Positions 34,237-41,921 of a stretch of DNA of 64,000 nt are shown piece after piece. Positions within the stretch are counted from its first letter, which is position 1; each line of letters opens with the position of its first letter. The translations under genes were made by a program, and so were the position numbers. Source of the DNA: Shewanella halifaxensis HAW-EB4 (GTDB lineage Bacteria > Pseudomonadota > Gammaproteobacteria > Enterobacterales > Shewanellaceae); NCBI RefSeq assembly GCF_000019185.1, contig NC_010334.1, forward strand, positions 2,790,001-2,854,000, in the 5' to 3' direction. The notes beneath the pieces were generated by a model that was not told where the DNA came from, did no database searches, and worked only from the letters and a program-made list of their open reading frames with translations.

Positions 34237-35505
34237 ATGACAAGTTTCATTGATAGAAGACTCAATGCCAAAGGGAAAAGCACTGTTAATCGACAGCGCT
34301 TTATCAATAGGTATAAGAAACAAATTAAAAAGGCGGTCAGCGACGCAGTGACGCATCGTAGCGTTACCGATGTTGATAAAGGCGAGAAAATTAGTATTCC
34401 GACCCGAGACATTACTGAACCCACTTTTCATCAGGGTAATGGTGGCGTACGTGAGCGAGTGCACCCCGGGAATGATAAGTTTGCAAAGGGCGACCAAATA
34501 GAGCGCCCACCTTCAGGACAAGGTCAAGGTTCGGGCCCTGGCGAGGCATCGGATTCTGGTGAGGGTCAAGATGACTTTGTATTTCAAATATCGAAAGATG
34601 AGTATTTGGAGCTATTGTTTGAAGATCTTGAATTACCCAACCTACAAAACAACCGTTTAAATAAACTGGTCGAGTACCAAGTGTACAGAGCGGGTTTCAC
34701 TAATGATGGCGTGCCTGCAAATATCAATATTGTTCGCTCTCTTCGTTCATCACTCGCACGAAGAACGGCTATGACTTCAACGAAAAGGTCAAAATTAAAA
34801 GCGCTAGAACAAGAGCTTAATCAACTGGAAAATACTCCAGGATCTGAAGCTGAGCGTATTTTGTCCCTAAAAGCTGAGATCAAAGACTTAAAAGATCGTA
34901 TCAAAAAAGTACCTTTTATTGATACTTTTGATTTACGTTACAACAACTTTGCCAAACGTGAAGTGCCTTCAAGCCAAGCTGTCATGTTTTGCTTAATGGA
35001 CGTATCAGGGTCAATGGATCAAGCAACAAAAGACATGGCAAAGCGCTTTTATATTCTACTTTACCTTTTTCTCACCCGAACCTATAAAAACTTGGAAGTG
35101 GTATACATCCGTCACCATACCCAAGCAAAAGAAGTTGATGAACACGAGTTTTTCTACTCTCAAGAGACGGGCGGAACGATTGTATCGAGTGCACTTAAAC
35201 TTATGCATGAAATTCAACAGAAGCGCTATCCAGAAAATGAATGGAATATATACGCAGCCCAAGCATCTGATGGAGACAATTGGGCTGATGACTCCCCTGC
35301 ATGCCACGAGCTCTTAGAAAAAAAATTACTACCCGTTGTTAGATACTTCAGCTATATAGAGATCACTAACCGCGCGCATCAAACACTCTGGCGCGAATAT
35401 GAAGATCTGCAAAAGTCTAATGCCAATATTGCAGTACAACACATAAAACAGGCAGAAGACATTTATCCCGTGTTTAGAGAGCTATTTAAAAAACAGGCTG
35501 TTTAG
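34237..35505 (+). CDS. yeaH: DUF444 / YeaH-family protein
   Basis: A 422-residue partner of PrkA. The N-terminus is basic, followed by a Gly/Pro/Ser-rich linker (about residues 88-110: SGQGQGSGPGEASDSGEG). A von Willebrand A-like domain then carries the MIDAS motif D255-V-S-G-S-M (CLMDVSGSMDQATKDMAKR). A coiled-coil segment (about 185-225) precedes it. ATG at 34237 is preferred to GTG at 34231 because the AGGAGG directly abuts the GTG and is 6 bases from the ATG. The next gene starts 9 bases downstream. Confidence 0.92.
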   Translation: MTSFIDRRLNAKGKSTVNRQRFINRYKKQIKKAVSDAVTHRSVTDVDKGEKISIPTRDITEPTFHQGNGGVRERVHPGNDKFAKGDQIERPPSGQGQGSGPGEASDSGEGQDDFVFQISKDEYLELLFEDLELPNLQNNRLNKLVEYQVYRAGFTNDGVPANINIVRSLRSSLARRTAMTSTKRSKLKALEQELNQLENTPGSEAERILSLKAEIKDLKDRIKKVPFIDTFDLRYNNFAKREVPSSQAVMFCLMDVSGSMDQATKDMAKRFYILLYLFLTRTYKNLEVVYIRHHTQAKEVDEHEFFYSQETGGTIVSSALKLMHEIQQKRYPENEWNIYAAQASDGDNWADDSPACHELLEKKLLPVVRYFSYIEITNRAHQTLWREYEDLQKSNANIAVQHIKQAEDIYPVFRELFKKQAV

Positions 35506-35514
35506 GGGGCGCTT

Positions 35515-37038
35515 ATGGATAGTACAATTAAAAGAACACCCATGGACGATGGGCCAGATTGGAACTTTGATCTATTACAAACTTACCTTACTGAAATCGA
35601 GCGTGTAGCGGGCATTTATCGTTTAGATGCTTACCCAAATCAGATAGAAGTCATCACTGCCGAGCAGATGATGGATGCCTATGCTGGTATTGGTATGCCC
35701 ATTGGTTACACACATTGGTCATTTGGTAAACGCTTTATTGAGACTGAGCAAGGTTATAAACGAGGCCAAATGGGTCTGGCTTACGAAATTGTCATCAATT
35801 CAGATCCGTGTATCGCCTATCTCATGGAAGAAAATACCATCACTATGCAAGCGCTGGTAATGGCTCATGCAAGCTTCGGCCATAATAGTTTTTTTAAGGG
35901 TAATTATCTTTTTAAGACTTGGACCGATGCGAGTTCTATTATCGATTATTTAGTGTTCGCTCGAAACTATATTAGCGAATGTGAAGAACTCTATGGCATT
36001 GAAAAGGTAGAAAGTATCATTGACTCTTGCCATGCACTCATGAGTTATGGTGTCGACAGGTACAAGCGCCCTAGTGAAATCTCATTCAGAGAAGAACAAA
36101 TTCGTCAAAAAGACAGAGAAGCTTACCTTCAAAGCCAAGTCAATGAACTGTGGCGTACCATCCCCGATCTTCCGCAAGAAGAAGCAAAAGAAAAGCAAGC
36201 CTGCTTTCCTGCTGAGCCACAAGAAAATATACTCTATTTTATTGAGAAAAATGCGCCTTTGCTTGAACCTTGGCAACGAGAGATTGTGCGTATCGTGCGA
36301 AAGATGGGACAGTACTTTTACCCACAAAAGCAGACCCAGGTGATGAATGAAGGTTGGGCAACATTTTGGCACTATACCATTCTCAATCATCTTTATGATG
36401 AGGGTCTAGTAACAGACCGCTTCATGCTAGAGTTTTTACAAAGCCACACCAACGTCATAGCACAGCCTAGCTATAACAGCCCTCATTACAGTGGAATTAA
36501 CCCCTATGCCTTAGGCTTTAATATGTTTGTTGATATCAGACGAATTTGTGAAAACCCAACAGATGAAGATAGGCAATGGTTCCCAGAAATAGCAGGAAGT
36601 GATTGGTTGACAACGCTTCACTTTGCCATGGAGAACTTCAAAGATGAGAGTTTTATCAGCCAATATTTATCACCAAAAATCATTAGACAATTTAAGCTAT
36701 TCTCTATATTAGACGATGATAGAAAAAACCATATCAGTGTTTCAGCCATTCACGATGATGAAGGTTATATGGAGATCAGACAAAAATTATCTCAACAATA
36801 TAATTTGTCGAATCTGGAGCCTAATATTCAAGTACAGAAAGTTGAAGTAACTGGAGATAGATCATTAACATTAAGGTATATCCCAAGTTCTAGGATCCCA
36901 CTCGCTGACACTAGCCATGAAGTTGTCAAACACCTTCACCGACTTTGGGGCTTTGATGTGAAACTTGAACAATATGATGACAGTAAAACCACTATCATCG
37001 CAGCTTGTCCAGAGGTCACGGCAGAGCAAAAAAACTAA
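35515..37038 (+). CDS. ycgB: SpoVR-family protein (YcgB-like)
   Basis: A 507-residue cytoplasmic protein of the SpoVR family, which is needed for spore cortex formation in Bacillus and is of unknown role in proteobacteria. Conserved segments: DWNFDLLQTYLTEIERVAG at the start, PIGYTHWSFGKRFIE, MAHASFGHNSFFKGNYLFK, and NEGWATFWHYTILNHLYDEG. The repeated His/Glu motifs (HASFGHN, NEGWATFWH) look metal-binding. It is the last gene of the yeaG-yeaH-ycgB cassette. Confidence 0.93.
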   Translation: MDSTIKRTPMDDGPDWNFDLLQTYLTEIERVAGIYRLDAYPNQIEVITAEQMMDAYAGIGMPIGYTHWSFGKRFIETEQGYKRGQMGLAYEIVINSDPCIAYLMEENTITMQALVMAHASFGHNSFFKGNYLFKTWTDASSIIDYLVFARNYISECEELYGIEKVESIIDSCHALMSYGVDRYKRPSEISFREEQIRQKDREAYLQSQVNELWRTIPDLPQEEAKEKQACFPAEPQENILYFIEKNAPLLEPWQREIVRIVRKMGQYFYPQKQTQVMNEGWATFWHYTILNHLYDEGLVTDRFMLEFLQSHTNVIAQPSYNSPHYSGINPYALGFNMFVDIRRICENPTDEDRQWFPEIAGSDWLTTLHFAMENFKDESFISQYLSPKIIRQFKLFSILDDDRKNHISVSAIHDDEGYMEIRQKLSQQYNLSNLEPNIQVQKVEVTGDRSLTLRYIPSSRIPLADTSHEVVKHLHRLWGFDVKLEQYDDSKTTIIAACPEVTAEQKN

Positions 37039-37054
37039 GCCGAATTACAGATAT

Positions 37055-37081
37055 AAAAAAAGCGCCTAATTAGGCGCTTTT
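37055..37081. terminator. Bidirectional terminator between ycgB and rplY
   Basis: The stem AAAAGCGCCTAA / TTAGGCGCTTTT with almost no loop lies between convergent genes. Confidence 0.9.
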
Positions 37082-37099
37082 ATCAAATCAACTTAAAAT

Positions 37100-37387
37100 T
37101 TAAGCGAATTTGAAGTCAACGTGTTCAATCATTGGCTTGAACGCGTGGCGTTGCATGTCTTGAACGCGAACTTTAACATCTTTACCTTCTAGAGCAATTG
37201 TTAGCTCAGAAGTGTAGAAATCTTGGTTCTCTTGAATGTTGATGATATCTTTGTGATCAAAAACAATAGAGATAGCTTCTTTACCTGGACCGTAGATAAC
37301 AGCAGGTACTTTGTTCGCGTGACGTAGGCGGCGGCTCGAACCTTTCCCGATTTCAGTACGAACTTGTGCAGCGATAGTGTAAGACAT
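37100..37387 (-). CDS. rplY: 50S ribosomal protein L25
   Basis: A 5S rRNA-binding ribosomal protein. The 95 residues match the short E. coli-type L25 without the CTC extension. Conserved: EIGKGSSRRLRHANKVPAVIYG at the N-terminus and KVRVQDMQRHAFKPMIEHVDF near the end. Single gene, with no upstream neighbour on the same strand within 150 bases. Confidence 0.97.
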   Translation of the reverse strand: MSYTIAAQVRTEIGKGSSRRLRHANKVPAVIYGPGKEAISIVFDHKDIINIQENQDFYTSELTIALEGKDVKVRVQDMQRHAFKPMIEHVDFKFA

Positions 37388-37539
37388 ATTTAACTCACTT
37401 AATAAGAAATAACATAAAATTTAAGGCCATGATTTTCGACCAACCACGACCTGCTAAAAGCGGGGCGGATTCTACCATAGAATATCCCGCTTAACAAAGA
37501 TTATAATGCTAGCTTTCAATTACCGCACTATAGCAGTAC

Positions 37540-38124
37540 TTACCAGTGTCTTACAGGCCCAGTGTCGATATGGACAAAGCCTGAACTTGGATAATAACCA
37601 ACACCGCCTAGCTTAAGCTCAATAGCAGCTTCGCGTATATCAGCCAACTTTACACCGGGCAAAGCAAGATCTAATGCCATACCTTTCATATGGTAGCTCT
37701 TCTTTGCTACACCATTACTTCTCTTAGCTAGCATTGCATTCGTTTTTGGCGAACGATAGCCTGAGATGATGTGTAATTCGTCTTCAAAACTCAGCGACTG
37801 TCTTAATTGATAAGCAAAATCAAATAAGCGTTTATCCATTGGTGCCGCTTCATTTTGACGATGGTCACGAAGAACTTGACTGAAGTCGGTCAAGATTTCG
37901 CTTTGATAATCACCATCTATCCAGTAGCTTCCCTGCCCGCGTTCACCTGTATGGCGGTTATAAAAACCTAGGCTCCTAACGCCTTTAGTTGAACGACTTG
38001 CCTGAGCTTTAGATGGCAACATTGAAAACATTGCGACACCACCTAAACCTAATAATAACTGTCTACGAGAGCTACATACTACTGACACACTTTCACCACT
38101 GACTACTTTTACAACAACTGGCAC
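37540..38124 (-). CDS. mepK: MepK-like murein DD/LD-endopeptidase (YcbK, DUF882)
   Basis: A peptidoglycan hydrolase of the M15/DUF882 family. E. coli MepK cleaves cross-links, including those made by L,D-transpeptidases. The 194-residue protein has a twin-arginine-type signal (SSRRQLLLGLGGVAMF, arginines 20-21). The zinc-peptidase signature is SGYRSPKTNAMLAKRSNGVAKKSYHMKG in outline, plus ALDLALPG and FVHIDTGPVRHW. It lies 60 bases downstream of an ldtD-like gene, the same pairing as ycbB-ycbK in E. coli. Confidence 0.92.
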   Translation of the reverse strand: MPVVVKVVSGESVSVVCSSRRQLLLGLGGVAMFSMLPSKAQASRSTKGVRSLGFYNRHTGERGQGSYWIDGDYQSEILTDFSQVLRDHRQNEAAPMDKRLFDFAYQLRQSLSFEDELHIISGYRSPKTNAMLAKRSNGVAKKSYHMKGMALDLALPGVKLADIREAAIELKLGGVGYYPSSGFVHIDTGPVRHW

Positions 38125-38184
38125 GCAAATTACCCCGAAGAATTAAAGAAAGCAAGCAATCGAGCTAAATTAGTGACAACTGTT

Positions 38185-39582
38185 TTATAAGTCGTTGATT
38201 TGAGCACCGGCGCGGTCTTCAAGAGTATTTAATGTTTGTAATTGGTAAATATCATTTCTAAATTGCGCTTGGTTGTGTTCGTCGATCCAAGCGGTCCAAT
38301 ACACTAAATGGACATTTAGTGTTGAATTTAAAGCAAACCACTGCGTTCGCGTTCTCTCTGCATGCCTATCCACCCAAGTCTGTTTGTCCTTGACTAAATT
38401 GGCCGCCATCCAATTAGCGAGTCCCTCGACATTTTCCACACGGATACAACCTGACGATAGAGCACGGTTGCTGCGCTCGAATAGCTTGGGATTAGATGTA
38501 TCATGAAGGAAGATACTAAAGTCATTGGGAAAGTAGAATTTATAACGCCCTAACGTGTTGTTGTAGCCAGGGCGCTGTACAAATCGATACGGGAACGGAC
38601 CTCTTGCAAGATCGCTCCATTGCTGAGCCGTCCTCACAACCAAATTGTTGCTACGATCAAATACATCAAAATTTCCTTCCGCGATATAATTACCATCTTT
38701 TCTAACGTGGGGTAGTAAGTCGTTATAAAGGATTTTTTTCGGTACCCGCCAACTTGGATTGATCACTACATTTGATATTGCACCGCTAAGTAACGGCGTT
38801 GGCCTATAGGGCTTACCGACGATCACTCTGGACTCCAATTCAACCCTCCCTTTACTGAATAGTGCCATTTCAAATGCAGGGATATTAATCACTAAGAACT
38901 GATCACCACGCTGAGCCATAAACTCCGCTTTCAACACAAAATTATTTGCTAACATCCTTGCGCGCTCGATAGGTTGCACATTTAGCCATTTCATGGTTTC
39001 AGGGCCAATTATTGCATCTGGTTGTAAACCATGTCTTCGTTGGAATCGCTTCAAAGCAGAAGATAGCTTCTCATCAAGTAGAGTTGATGTAGTTGCAGAA
39101 CGTTCAGCGTCTCCAAGTAACCACAGACGTTTAGCGATAGTTGGAATACTAGGGTGTTTTTTGCTAGGGCGGATCAACTCATCGATAATAATAGGTTGCC
39201 ACCACCCCTGCTGAGCTAACCAGTGTAAGTGACGAATTCTATTTTGAATTTGAAGGTAACCATTAAGCTCAGGCTCTAATGCCATCGCTCGAATGAACGG
39301 GTCGCCTAGATGATTTGTCGATGAATTACGAATTGGGATCTGCCGCGATAACCAGAATTGCGCGATTTCGTGCTCGATGGGTTTCAACTCTGATGGTGAA
39401 AGCGAGTGTTGTGATAGCAGGCTCCTGTATTGCTCGAACTTACTTTCACTGTTGACTAATGCCATTAAAGACACTTGCTGGTATAACATGTCTTGCGCAC
39501 GTGTTTGTCGCTCATCCGCCAAGCTAGCAAGACTCAAGCAAACCAAACCAAACCAGCATATAAACCTACAAAAACGCATCAT
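38185..39582 (-). CDS. ldtD: Murein L,D-transpeptidase (LdtD/YcbB-like)
   Basis: Forms 3-3 (DAP-DAP) cross-links in peptidoglycan in the periplasm. The 465-residue protein has a signal peptide (FICWFGLVCLSLASLA), a peptidoglycan-binding domain (SALKRFQRRHGLQPDAIIGPETMKWLN) and a YkuD catalytic domain. Its cysteine lies in LSSGCIRVEN, with the upstream histidine in FLHDTSNPK. I chose the ATG at 39582 (AGGGG just upstream; the next codon at 39579 is also ATG). The longer frame to 39621 would spoil the signal peptide. mepK follows in the same unit. Confidence 0.92.
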   Translation of the reverse strand: MMRFCRFICWFGLVCLSLASLADERQTRAQDMLYQQVSLMALVNSESKFEQYRSLLSQHSLSPSELKPIEHEIAQFWLSRQIPIRNSSTNHLGDPFIRAMALEPELNGYLQIQNRIRHLHWLAQQGWWQPIIIDELIRPSKKHPSIPTIAKRLWLLGDAERSATTSTLLDEKLSSALKRFQRRHGLQPDAIIGPETMKWLNVQPIERARMLANNFVLKAEFMAQRGDQFLVINIPAFEMALFSKGRVELESRVIVGKPYRPTPLLSGAISNVVINPSWRVPKKILYNDLLPHVRKDGNYIAEGNFDVFDRSNNLVVRTAQQWSDLARGPFPYRFVQRPGYNNTLGRYKFYFPNDFSIFLHDTSNPKLFERSNRALSSGCIRVENVEGLANWMAANLVKDKQTWVDRHAERTRTQWFALNSTLNVHLVYWTAWIDEHNQAQFRNDIYQLQTLNTLEDRAGAQINDL

Positions 39583-39682
39583 AGCCCCTTTCAATATCTC
39601 TATTTCAAGTATGGCAAACAATTATGTTTTGTATATGACGCGATGGAGTATTAGGTAAGCAAATTTTTGATGATAGAAAATT

Positions 39683-39707
39683 AAAAGCTCCTTCAGCAAA
39701 GGAGCTT
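39683..39707 (-). terminator. Terminator after the pseudopilin gene
   Basis: The stem AAGCTCCTT / AAGGAGCTT with a 4-5-nt loop and a T-rich tail on the minus strand ends the pilin transcript before ldtD. Confidence 0.75.
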
Positions 39708-39734
39708 GGCTTTATCTACAACATTAAAGCTACA

Positions 39735-40310
39735 TTAGGGCGTGATAGTCAGAACCCCTTTTCCGACTTCTGTTTTACCTGTGCCTGGATAATATTTTAA
39801 TTGCCAGTTTTCACTGCCTTCGACAAGATTATCAGCAATATAGTTGTAATAACAATAAGTACTGCTTGAGCTCAACTGACTACCAGCAAACCAATAAACG
39901 ATATCATTTCCCTTCACAAAAGGGTCACCGAAATGGCTTACTAAAGTGTATTCATCGTTATCAAGTAAGCCTTGCCAAATCTCTTTGCAATACTCACCTT
40001 GTAGCACTGTACCACCTTTACTGGCAGAGGTATCGGTACCAAGTGGGTACCCCGTAACAGAAGAGTCAAGCGTTCCATCACCATAGCAAGCTAAATCCAC
40101 TTGATAACCGCTTTTCCCTGAAGTAAGCCAGCAGCTATGGTAGAGCTTTACAGCCGAAGTAAAACTACCAAAAGCGCTCTTAATGGAAGCGTCATGGGCA
40201 TCTTGACTGAGGCTAATGAATCTCGGGGCTGCAATAACGGCAAGAATTCCCAATACAATAATTACCACCACGAGTTCTATTAGCGTAAAACCTTTAGCCA
40301 CTATTTTCAT
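39735..40310 (-). CDS. Type IV pilin-like / type II pseudopilin protein
   Basis: A 191-residue prepilin with a short basic leader (MKIVAKG) and the processing site G7/F8 in KGFTLIELVVVIIVLGILAVIAAPRF, with the conserved E at +5. A hydrophobic N-terminal helix and a C-terminal domain with several cysteines (SCW, ACY, YCK, YCYY) follow. It resembles MSHA-type pilins. The start at 40310 has GGAG about 8 bases upstream; the frame open to 40349 would add a non-pilin leader. It stands alone: no pilus assembly, secretion ATPase or prepilin peptidase gene is nearby. Confidence 0.87.
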   Translation of the reverse strand: MKIVAKGFTLIELVVVIIVLGILAVIAAPRFISLSQDAHDASIKSAFGSFTSAVKLYHSCWLTSGKSGYQVDLACYGDGTLDSSVTGYPLGTDTSASKGGTVLQGEYCKEIWQGLLDNDEYTLVSHFGDPFVKGNDIVYWFAGSQLSSSSTYCYYNYIADNLVEGSENWQLKYYPGTGKTEVGKGVLTITP

Positions 40311-40473
40311 AACAAACTCCACAACAATGAGATAGCGATAATAGAACACGCAAAACCTATCTCGTCAATTGACGATTAAGTCACTCCTTATCATTTTAGC
40401 AAAATAATACTTCGAATAAGATCGGTACGTACCCTACTGCACTAGACAGGTTTAATTACTCTTCATAAGAAGA

Positions 40474-40567
40474 TGGTCCCCATGACCAGACTCGCTTTGT
40501 CAAAAAGAGTGGCACGCCTTACCTTATTGAGAGTGCGAGGCGTCTGTTATAAAAAGCAAATCCCTTG
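40474..40567 (-). pseudogene. Degenerate tRNA-Leu copy (left array, copy 3)
   Basis: On the minus strand this ends in a tRNA-Leu-like 3' end (CCA at 40474-40476, acceptor partly mutated) but lacks the 5' acceptor and D-arm. The anticodon stem is broken by the block gcgaggcgtctgttataaaa (20 of 22 shared bases, 40535-40556), found in all five degenerate copies. The T-arm is interrupted by the segment ctcgctttgtcaaaaagagtg, also seen in the copy at 41463. It cannot be a working tRNA. Confidence 0.8.
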
Positions 40568-40594
40568 GGATATGAAATCTCAAATTTCAGGCGT

Positions 40595-40620
40595 AAAAAA
40601 ACCAGCTCGATGGCTGGTTT
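40595..40620 (-). terminator. Terminator within the left tRNA-Leu array
   Basis: The stem AACCAGC / GCTGGTT with T7 on the minus strand follows the degenerate copy at 40641. It is near-identical to the terminator at 40744. Confidence 0.8.
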
Positions 40621-40640
40621 AGTCACTCTTCATAAGAAGA

Positions 40641-40712
40641 TGGTACCCGTGGCCAGACTTGAGCGGACACACTTATACTGCGAGGCGTCTGTTATAAAAA
40701 GTAAATCCCTTG
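40641..40712 (-). pseudogene. Degenerate tRNA-Leu copy (left array, copy 2)
   Basis: The minus-strand 3' end is identical to the intact tRNA-Leu for the acceptor stem and CCA (tggtacccgtggccagactt). The T-stem partner is lost (gagcggacac replaces gaactggcac), the anticodon loop carries the shared 22-base insertion (40680-40701), and the 5' third is absent. Confidence 0.82.
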
Positions 40713-40743
40713 TACTTTTCCAAACCCTACAAAATTTAAATGT

Positions 40744-40769
40744 AAAAAAACCAGCTCAATGGCTGGTTT
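40744..40769 (-). terminator. Terminator after tRNA-Leu (left module)
   Basis: AAACCAGCC / GGCTGGTTT-type hairpin with T7 on the minus strand, 21 bases after the tRNA-Leu CCA end. Confidence 0.85.
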
Positions 40770-40789
40770 AGTCACTCTTCATAAGAAGA

Positions 40790-40875
40790 TGGTACCCGTG
40801 GCCAGACTTGAACTGGCACGCTTATTCAGCGAGGGATTTTAAATCCCTTGTGTCTACCGATTCCACCACACGGGC
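40790..40875 (-). tRNA. leuZ: tRNA-Leu (UAA), left module
   Basis: 86 nt including encoded CCA. On the minus strand it starts GCCCGTGTGGTGGAATCGG and shows anticodon stem-loop AGGGATTTAAAATCCCT (anticodon TAA), a leucine-type long variable arm (CGCTGAATAAGCG), a T-loop TTCAAGT and the end CACGGGTACCA. The G1-U72 wobble matches E. coli leuZ. It is identical to the copy at 41754. Confidence 0.96.
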
Positions 40876-40985
40876 AAACTCTTTGACTCTGACGATACGT
40901 ATTGTCGATATCAATACTGCCTGACTTCTTAAAGATTAAGTGTCAAACTCATCAAACTCTTATTCTTTATAACTTTAAAAGGTTA

Positions 40986-41059
40986 TGGAGGCGCGACCCG
41001 GAGTCGAACCGAGATCGACGGATTTGCAATCCGCAGCATAGCCATTCTGCCATCGCGCC
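40986..41059 (-). tRNA. cysT: tRNA-Cys (GCA), left module
   Basis: 74 nt including encoded CCA. The anticodon loop ATTGCAAAT has anticodon GCA; the acceptor stem is GGCGCGA / TCGCGCC, with T-loop TTCGACT. It is identical to the copy at 41922 and lies 110 bases upstream of tRNA-Leu in transcription. Confidence 0.96.
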
Positions 41060-41327
41060 ATTTCGTTACCCTTCTAGTGGGAACGAGGCGTACTTTACTT
41101 GATTGTGGAAATGAGTCAACAAGTTATTAGTCGATTCCATTCAAATGGTTAAAAGCCGCGCTAATCACGCAATATCTAATCAATAAAAGACCTGTTTGGC
41201 TCTGTTTCGATGAAACGGAACAACGAGCTTACTGCTAAAGAGCATAGGTGGGTTGGATCCATTTACGACTGTCATTAACGGTCTGGGGCTTAGGTGAAGC
41301 TTTTTATGCAGGCGCAAGGTTAATCAT

Positions 41328-41384
41328 CAGAACGTTGGCACACTTATTCCGCGAGGCGTCTGTTATAAAAAGAGACCCTCTATG
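41328..41384 (-). pseudogene. Highly degraded tRNA-Leu-derived copy (right array, copy 4)
   Basis: Retains the shared 22-base block (41351-41372) and the neighbouring variable-arm-like sequence (ttggcacacttattcc). It has lost the acceptor/CCA end and the recognisable AAGGGATTT segment. It is the oldest-looking unit of the right array. Confidence 0.6.
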
Positions 41385-41407
41385 CTTTTTACGCCAAACG
41401 ACGGATA

Positions 41408-41436
41408 CAAAAAAGCCCCGACATTGTCGAGGCTTC
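41408..41436 (-). terminator. Terminator within the right tRNA-Leu array
   Basis: The minus-strand stem AGCCTCGAC / GTCGGGGCT with a 3-nt loop is followed by T6, downstream of the copy at 41463. Its sequence differs from the other array terminators. Confidence 0.75.
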
Positions 41437-41462
41437 TCTGCAATTCTCCGAAAAGAATTATT

Positions 41463-41556
41463 TGGTACCCGTGGCCAGGCTCGCTTTGTCAAAAAGAGTG
41501 GCACGCCTTTCTTTATTGAGAGTGCGAGGCGTCTGTTATAAAAAGTAAATCCCTTG
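41463..41556 (-). pseudogene. Degenerate tRNA-Leu copy (right array, copy 3)
   Basis: Minus-strand acceptor and CCA are intact (tggtacccgtggccaggct), the T-arm is interrupted by the same cgctttgtcaaaaagagtgg segment as the copy at 40474, and the 22-base block lies at 41524-41545. The 5' part of the tRNA is absent. Confidence 0.8.
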
Positions 41557-41582
41557 TGCTTCTGTCGTAAACGCATGATACA

Positions 41583-41613
41583 AAAAACCTCCGCACGTTA
41601 ATGCGGAGGCTTT
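41583..41613 (-). terminator. Terminator within the right tRNA-Leu array
   Basis: The stem AGCCTCCGCA / TGCGGAGGTT with T6 on the minus strand follows the copy at 41619. It is almost identical to the hairpin at 41716. Confidence 0.85.
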
Positions 41614-41618
41614 AATGA

Positions 41619-41690
41619 TGGTACCCGTGGCCAGGCTTGAGCGGGTACACTTATACTGCGAGGCGTCTGTTATAAAAAGCAAATTCCTTG
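41619..41690 (-). pseudogene. Degenerate tRNA-Leu copy (right array, copy 2)
   Basis: The minus-strand 3' end matches tRNA-Leu through acceptor and CCA with one change. The T-stem is broken (gagcgggtac), the shared 22-base block lies at 41658-41679, and the 5' acceptor/D-arm is missing. Confidence 0.82.
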
Positions 41691-41715
41691 TGCTTTTGTC
41701 GTAAACGCAAGATAC

Positions 41716-41748
41716 AAAAAAACCTCCGCACGTTAATGCGGAGGCTTT
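41716..41748 (-). terminator. Terminator after tRNA-Leu (right module)
   Basis: Minus-strand stem AAGCCTCCGCA / TGCGGAGGTT with T7, only 5 bases after the tRNA-Leu CCA end. Confidence 0.87.
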
Positions 41749-41753
41749 AATGA

Positions 41754-41839
41754 TGGTACCCGTGGCCAGACTTGAACTGGCACGCTTATTCAGCGAGGGA
41801 TTTTAAATCCCTTGTGTCTACCGATTCCACCACACGGGC
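41754..41839 (-). tRNA. leuZ: tRNA-Leu (UAA), right module
   Basis: 86 nt, identical to the tRNA-Leu at 40790. Anticodon TAA in AGGGATTTAAAATCCCT, encoded CCA. It follows tRNA-Cys (41922) by 82 bases on the minus strand, in the order Gly-Cys-Leu seen downstream of pgsA in E. coli. Confidence 0.96.
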
Positions 41840-41921
41840 AAACTCTTTGATTCTGGCGATACGCATTGTCGGTATCAATACTGTTTGCTCTTAGTAGAGT
41901 AAACTCGCCAAACTCTTAATG

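Noticed and set aside
40565..40771. Plus-strand open frame of 68 codons with a repeated peptide
   Set aside because: The apparent peptide repeat is the translation of the duplicated terminator and tRNA-Leu acceptor sequences read antisense.
41248..41541. Open frames of about 90-97 codons on both strands inside the tRNA-Leu array
   Set aside because: They run through tRNA-derived repeats and terminators, have no ribosome site and no protein-like composition.
40474..41839. CRISPR array interpretation of the repeated blocks
   Set aside because: Repeat units are tRNA-Leu-derived, spacing is irregular (135-167 bases), spacers are not unique short sequences and no cas gene is present.
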